Shown here piece after piece: positions 58,774 to 64,000 of a DNA stretch of 64,000 bases. The notes beneath the pieces are model-generated. The model did not search any database, had not been told where the DNA came from, and saw nothing but the letters and a program-made list of their open reading frames with translations. How positions within the stretch are numbered: the stretch's first letter is position 1; each line of letters opens with the position of its first letter. The position numbers and the translations under genes are program-made. This stretch comes from Hypomyces perniciosus (lineage: Eukaryota > Ascomycota > Sordariomycetes > Hypocreales > Hypocreaceae): positions 1,639,501 through 1,703,500 of the forward strand of contig SPDT01000006.1 of NCBI GenBank assembly GCA_008477525.1, written 5' to 3'.

Positions 58774-60308
58774 ATCGCCCCTCCCGTTGCAAAGCCACCG
58801 AGGTACATGTGAACCACCTGAATGACTCGGGTCAATTGCACATATGACAGAATAGAAGCGCGGAACATAGCGGGATCGCTATCCTGTATATACCGACTGG
58901 CTTCGACACGATTGTACATACTTTTTATTTTCACTCCACTCGTTTAGGAAACTTCTGGCAGGCGTGTGGCAGGAAGCGCCACGAGGAATTGCTGCAGACG
59001 ATGGACTTCTAAGTACATGTTCTATGTTTTGTTCTCCATTATATTGTACATAACGAGAAAAAAATTTAGCATTAGGAGGTATGCCTGTACTTTCATCTTC
59101 CTTTATGTACGCCACCGTGAAACGTGAACCCCCTCAACATTCGGGCAAAGAAACCATGATAGTACTGACCATTTGATGTGAATGCCACACGCTCGCCAAG
59201 TACTATCAATTATAGGGCCTGCCAGCTTTATGCGATCGGCAATCCCATGACGATATCTCAAAAATACGGGGCGCCTACGAAGTACTCGTATGTGTGCGAT
59301 ATGGATGTACTATCACAAGATGTTGCAGAAACTAATGCAAAACCCTGTCCTACTTAACGAGCCATGGTGGAGTGGCATTGTGTATAGGGTACCCTAGGCA
59401 GACTCCAACATGCACCCATCAATTGGTACAAGCAAATGCCGGCCGCCAGAGACATCACACGACCTTATACTGCTACTACTAGTACTAGGTAGTAGTAATA
59501 CCTTAGGTGCCCAATTGTCCGTGGTGACGCTTCCTGCCACCCCCCTAGTGTTGGGCGTTATCCATACCATGTGTATTATTTCCGCCCCCAAAGTGAGAAC
59601 TCACCACATACTACATCTGGCTACGAAGTACATACAACTCGGTGGATTGCTCATGCTTCTGCAGCACCAGTGGGATGCCAGGGACTGCCATCAATTGCCT
59701 TCCAATCCTTACCCAAGGTACTAACGCAAGGCGGTCTTGATATGTGATCGGCGTGGAACGGTGCAATGGTGGTGCACGCGGTATCACAAGACACCTGCTC
59801 ACCCAATCCCAAAGCAAACGCGGCACGACAGTCCATCCCCATGAATCCATGCTCCTCTCTTGGTATGCGCAGCTTTTCGAACGGCAGGCATGTCGTCCTC
59901 CAGAGGGGTGTGCTCACCCGATATCTCCCAAGTAGCCTTCCGCATCTGCACACATGGCCACGAAGCAGGCGGGAGGAACATATGTGGCTTGACGCGGGCC
60001 CGCTGAGCCATTGGACTTTGTCCAAGATCTCAAACCTTTGTTCACCCGCCCCTCCTACAGAGTACTATCGTTAAAGAGTATTCATACCTCACACCGGGAG
60101 ACGGCGCTAATTCAACAGAGAGCCGACTGCGCCATTCATAGCATTAACTTTGAACGCAATTCTCTCTGGAACATCTCGGGGCTATACTACTCGCTACACC
60201 ACCGCACAAGGCGTCTTGAGGATCTCTTGCCCAAGACCCAGACCAGGTTGACTGGCCTGGTGGATATCCCAAATCTTAGCGGATTGATCAACAACAGCTG
60301 ATCGTGCC
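58774..60308. other. Gene-free stretch
   Basis: No supported gene. TACTYCGTA words lie at 59276 and 59622. A frame open from 60011 to 60301 ends just before the first ATG of the Ama1-like gene and has no recognised features. Confidence 0.55.
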
Positions 60309-62899
60309 ATGCTCGATTCACAATCCCTCGCCTTCATCACAGGGAAGCCAAACCGTGCTCGCCGTACTGGTCGGCGTGCCATAAACGCCAATGCCATCCT
60401 GCTGAGTCCATCTGACTCTGGCTACGGATCCTTGGATGACTGGTCGCTAGATACGTCACCGGATCCCAAGTCAAGATGTCTCCCTTCCCTCGACGGACCC
60501 GGGTCATAGGACAGCTCAGAATCATCTGTCGAGGAGGCGACGCTAGAAACAGAAACAGGCCATCGAAATGTGTTCCCCAATGTAACAAGGAACGCTCGGT
60601 CTTTCTCAGCCCCTGAACACTCTTTCGCTACTTGCAAACCCCAGCAATCGAATAGCTGTTTGGAGACGGGAACCAAAGGTACCTCGGATTCACCAAGGCG
60701 GAGATGCTATGGAGGCGGACCACACACTCCCGACAGATTTATTCCGTTGCGAGACAACGACCGGCCCACCACAGAACGATATCAGACGACAAAGCAGCCT
60801 CGGAACCTATCCCCAACTGAGAGACTTCTAAGACATGAAGCGGCATCCTGGAATCCATTCCTACTCCGTCATCGTTCTATGCTCTCACCGGGCGAGGCTT
60901 CTAGCACACCCACGCGACATCGCACACAAAATGGAGGTTTGTTTTGCCTATAGGTATTGTGACTAAGTTTAACTTTACTGATAAAGCCTATACGGCATTA
61001 GAGGCTATCTCTCATGATCGCAGAGAGGAAAGGCAAGTCAGCCAGGGGAATGTATGGGTAGTGGGTGGCCTGGCCCCGGGCACGGCTGGCGTCGATGATG
61101 GCCGTGGCCACCTGTTCAGAAGCGGTACTAATGCCCGCGTCTTTACCACGTCTCTCGTCACGGCAAAGTCCAATGCCAAAGATGATCTGGAAGCGTATCA
61201 TGGCCGTGTTGCATCCGCGTTGAAGATTGACTGCGTCCGGAGAATCCTCGACTTCAGCAATTGTCTGTCCTCCACCACACATCGCATTTCAGCCCATAAA
61301 ATATGTGGACCGCTCGACCCGGAAAGGGAGACCTGGGACGGTGCTGTGGACTATATGGGCCAGAAAGAACGTTGCCGTATGGCTATCCAACCTTAGGCCC
61401 AATATCAGCAGTCACTGACATGCCACAGGACTTCCCGAACCAGAATTGAAGTGGGCTCTACCAACTGCAGCTCTCAGGTATGTCCTTATCCATCTGTTCG
61501 TTGATCCTGGCTGAAAGGCTTAAGGGTTCTCGACGCGCCAAATCTGCGTGACGACTTCTACTGCTCTATTCTGGCTTACTCGCCAATTTGCCACAGACTT
61601 GCCGTTGGCCTGGGGAATGTTTTATACATTTGGTCAGAGAGAACAGGACCCGGTGCAATTCATGGATCACCAATCGATAGTGTTTGGTTGACATCCATTG
61701 CGTTTTCATCCGTTCAGGGACGAAAATGCATCCTTGCTATTGGTCGATCGGACGGGTCATTAGTTCTCAAATCCATCTATGATGCATTGCCTCGTTTCGA
61801 AGTGCAACAGCCATTTCCAGTCGCATGTGTGAGCTGGCGTCCGATATGTACATTGAGGCCGTCACGAAATCCCTTAAACCCTGGCACCGCAGTACAAACT
61901 GAGGACCTCATAGTTGGAGACGACACCGGCACCATATACTACTACGTGGTTGAATGGCCGATGAGCTGGGAAGTTACCCGGGACACCTGGCCCGGCACGA
62001 TTTATCTAGTTGCCAAGATCTCTCTCCACACCCAGCAAATATGTGGGCTATCCTGGTCGCCAAATGGGAGGCTATTTGCATCCGGGGGCAACGACAATTT
62101 GTGTTGCCTCTTTGATATAGAGGATGTCCTCTCAGAGAGACATGGCTCTGTCCGGAATGGCCATGACAGAGCCAATTGGCCTGGGTGGCATTCGGCAGCT
62201 AGAAACACAGATGGTAGTTTGACTGGACATCCAAGGGGTGGTTCTCTTATTGATCGGGGACTCACTGAAAGCAATGCTATTGCCTACGAGAACGATCTGG
62301 AGATTCGCTCCGTACGAACATCTCCTGATAGCCTTCGAAACCTCGGCCCTGGGTCAGAGAGATATCGGTGGGTTCACAGTGCTGCGGTCAAGGCTATTGC
62401 CTTCTGCCCTTGGAGTGAAGGCCTTGTTGCAACTGGTGGCGGGTCCAATGACAAATGTATTCACTTCTTCCATACGACTTCGGGCGCCGCCCTTGCTACC
62501 ATCGCCGTCTCAGCACAAGTGACGTCTCTGATTTGGTCATCAACGAGACGTGAGATCGCAGCCACTTTTGGATATGCTGAGCCAGAGCACCCATACCGGA
62601 TTGCTGTTTTTAGTTGGCCTGATTGCAAGCAAGTCGCGGCTATTCCTTGGGAAGGGGAACATCGGGCGCTCTACGCAATCTCTTACCCCAGGGGCCCGTT
62701 GGACGCAAGAGAACTGAGCAGCAACCGAGCATGCCAAGAGGAATGCATTGTTGTTGCGGCAAGCGATAAAAGCGTCAAGTTTCATGAAATATGGTCTAAT
62801 AAGCGAAAAACAATGGCGGGAGGAGCGGGAATGCTGGGTGGCAGTGATATCCTTGAAGGTCTAGATGGCATTGACAAGGAAGGTGACGTGATTCGCTGA
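60309..62899 (+). CDS. Meiosis-type APC/C activator (Ama1-like, Cdc20/Cdh1 family)
   Basis: Likely exons are 60309 (or later)-60936, 61002-61376, 61429-61477 and 61525-62899. The C-box is PDRFIPLRDND (about 60729-60760). The conserved fungal Ama1 block VSQGNVWVVGGLAPGTAGVDDGRGHLFRSGTNA follows, then WALPTAALRVLDAPNLRDDFYCSILAYSP leading into the WD40 propeller (LSWSPNGRLFASGGNDN, AIAFCPWSEGLVATGGGSNDKCIHFF). The protein ends in IR, the tail that docks on the anaphase-promoting complex. Introns 2 and 3 are canonical (branch CACTGAC before CACAG at 61428). In the N-terminal exon a TAG at 60507-60509 is in frame between ATG 60309 and the C-box, and no in-frame ATG lies between TAG and C-box. Either an unmodelled intron or first exon exists, or the gene is broken. 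Confidence 0.8.
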
Positions 62900-63296
62900 G
62901 CATCTCGAGCCGGACAGGACATACATATCCTGAAGAGTTATAATGGAGAAACCAGATTGCCAGGCTGAGGATTATTACATTCGGGAAATGACGCCAATAG
63001 CCACGTCTTGGTTGGAATGGAGGCAGTCATGGTGATAGGAGTAATAAGCTGAGAAAACCAGAATGTCCCCAGGATAAGGTGCTCTGGACACCCATCAATT
63101 CATACATGTTGCCCTCTGTTTCCTTGACTCTTGTCTTTGGCACACAATGTAGCGAAAGGAACAAATATAGATCGAACCAAACTCCCCAACGCCAGACCAA
63201 TGCAATGTGCCTACGCTTGCTGCCCGTAACCAGCCCGTAACCGTCACTTACCGCTTGCGTAGGTGAAGGGGAAATAAAGAAAGAATTTTTACCATA
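62900..63296. other. Convergent intergenic region
   Basis: The 3' regions of the Ama1-like and SNARE genes; no further feature is seen. Confidence 0.55.
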
Positions 63297-64000
63297 TTAT
63301 TTCAGGATGGCAATCAGAAGGACAAGGATGACAATGAGAACAAAGATGGCCGTCATCTGCTTGTTCTCAGCAGCGCCCTTGGCCACCTTGTTTAATGCTC
63401 TTTTTGCCCGGTCCAAGCGACTCTGGTGGCGGTCGGCGATGTTATCGACCTCATCTAACATCGCGACGTGGCTTTCCAGTTCGTCCCCGATTTGCATGCT
63501 CAGCTCTCTTTGCCGGCCAACAGACTCGCCGAGGCGATCGAGGTGGTCGTCCTGCTCCTGCAGGATCTGAGTGTGATACTGGTGTAGCTGTTGATTCGTC
63601 ATGTTCGTGGCCTGATCACTGTAACCTGGGGAGGCATCGGGATCATCGCGGTAGCGGCCGAAGAGCTCCTGCGTCGGAGATGGAGGCGTGTCACTGAACC
63701 GCACGGTCTTTGACTTGCGACCGGCCACAGAAGTTGAGGTAGAGGCCGAGGCATCGAGGGAGAAAGTCGAAGTGGGCTCGTCGGAGGCAGAATGATCGAT
63801 TGCGGCTACGCTGGAGAAGCCGTGGAACTGAGATATTAGACCGTCATATTGCTTCCGAAGGGCGGGTAGGGATTCAACAATGGTTTCGGTAGCCCTGGAG
63901 TTGCATCGATGTCAGCAAAATGCACCGAAATTATGACTGCATGGATCTATATCAGCGTGGGGGCAAACGAACTTTTGATCGCCGGCTTGCTCCAGCCGGG
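63297..64000 (-). CDS. SYN8: Syntaxin-8-like Qc SNARE (Syn8), 3' part
   Basis: Visible minus-strand exons are 64000-63973 (continuing beyond the window) and 63894-63297. The junction is in phase (LEQAGDQK/ATETIVESLP). The exon encodes a Ser/Thr-rich linker, then the Qc SNARE helix (NQQLHQYHTQILQEQDDHLDRLGESVGRQRELSMQIGDELESHVAMLDEVD) with the central glutamine of the ionic layer in SMQIGDEL, and a C-terminal anchor (MTAIFVLIVILVLLIAILK). Syn8-type SNAREs act in fusion at endosomes and vacuoles. The N-terminal domain lies outside the window. Confidence 0.88.

Noticed and set aside
60011..60301. 96-aa plus-strand frame ending just before the Ama1-like start
   Set aside because: It is in another frame, shows no motif, and no intron joining it convincingly to the C-box exon was found.

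Overview
The window is nuclear DNA from a filamentous ascomycete (Pezizomycotina). Genes are compact and carry short introns, mostly about 45-100 nt, with GTRNGT donors, CTRAC-type branch sites and YAG acceptors. The gene set is typically fungal: Prm1, Hook, a GH18 chitinase, fused tryptophan synthase and Ama1. Eurotiomycetes (Aspergillus/Penicillium-like) is my best guess, but the sequence alone does not fix genus or species.

Layout from left to right: the 3' end of a Ras guanine-nucleotide exchange factor (1-816); a gene-free stretch; an UNC93-like membrane protein (5355-7297); a gene-poor stretch with an AT-rich, RIP-like repeat relic (about 8247-8760); the cell-fusion protein Prm1 (10593-12761); tryptophan synthase (13635-16123); mitochondrial ribosomal protein bL28m (minus, 16260-17108); an unrecognised coiled-coil protein (17477-18592); mitochondrial aspartate aminotransferase (minus, 18896-20636); a sugar transporter (24074-26090); Atg8 (minus, 26736-27316); coproporphyrinogen oxidase (28579-29877); a Sws1-like SWIM protein (30324-31115); proteasome subunit Rpn8 (minus, 31416-32587); adenylate kinase (34406-35433); a Hook dynein adaptor (minus, 36119-38823); a small secreted I9 inhibitor-like protein (minus, 40029-40371); an unrecognised protein (minus, 41011-41862); ribosomal protein uS12/Rps23 (42209-42721); Coq2 (minus, 42879-44156); a JmjC/CDCA7-type zinc-finger/AT-hook chromatin protein (44852-49030); a secreted histidine phosphatase (49688-51586); Rab geranylgeranyl transferase alpha (minus, 51692-53135); a chitinase (57326-58773); a meiotic APC/C activator of the Ama1 type (60309-62899); and the 3' part of a syntaxin-8-like SNARE (minus, 63297-64000).

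These are independent housekeeping genes. There is no biosynthetic cluster, provirus or mobile island with intact coding sequence. Several genes serve mitochondria or haem/quinone metabolism (bL28m, aspartate aminotransferase, HEM13, COQ2), and several serve trafficking (Hook, Bet4, Syn8, Atg8), but nothing indicates co-regulation.

The most unusual signals are: (1) a dispersed near-palindromic word, TACTYCGTA, found at least 31 times and only between genes; (2) a predicted 3-nt microexon next to a 10-nt one in the aspartate aminotransferase gene; (3) an in-frame TAG in the N-terminal part of the Ama1-like gene; (4) one protein joining JmjC, a CDCA7-type zinc finger, AT-hooks and a GR tail; (5) a stand-alone I9 propeptide-type inhibitor with a signal peptide. 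I found no clearly new multi-gene system.
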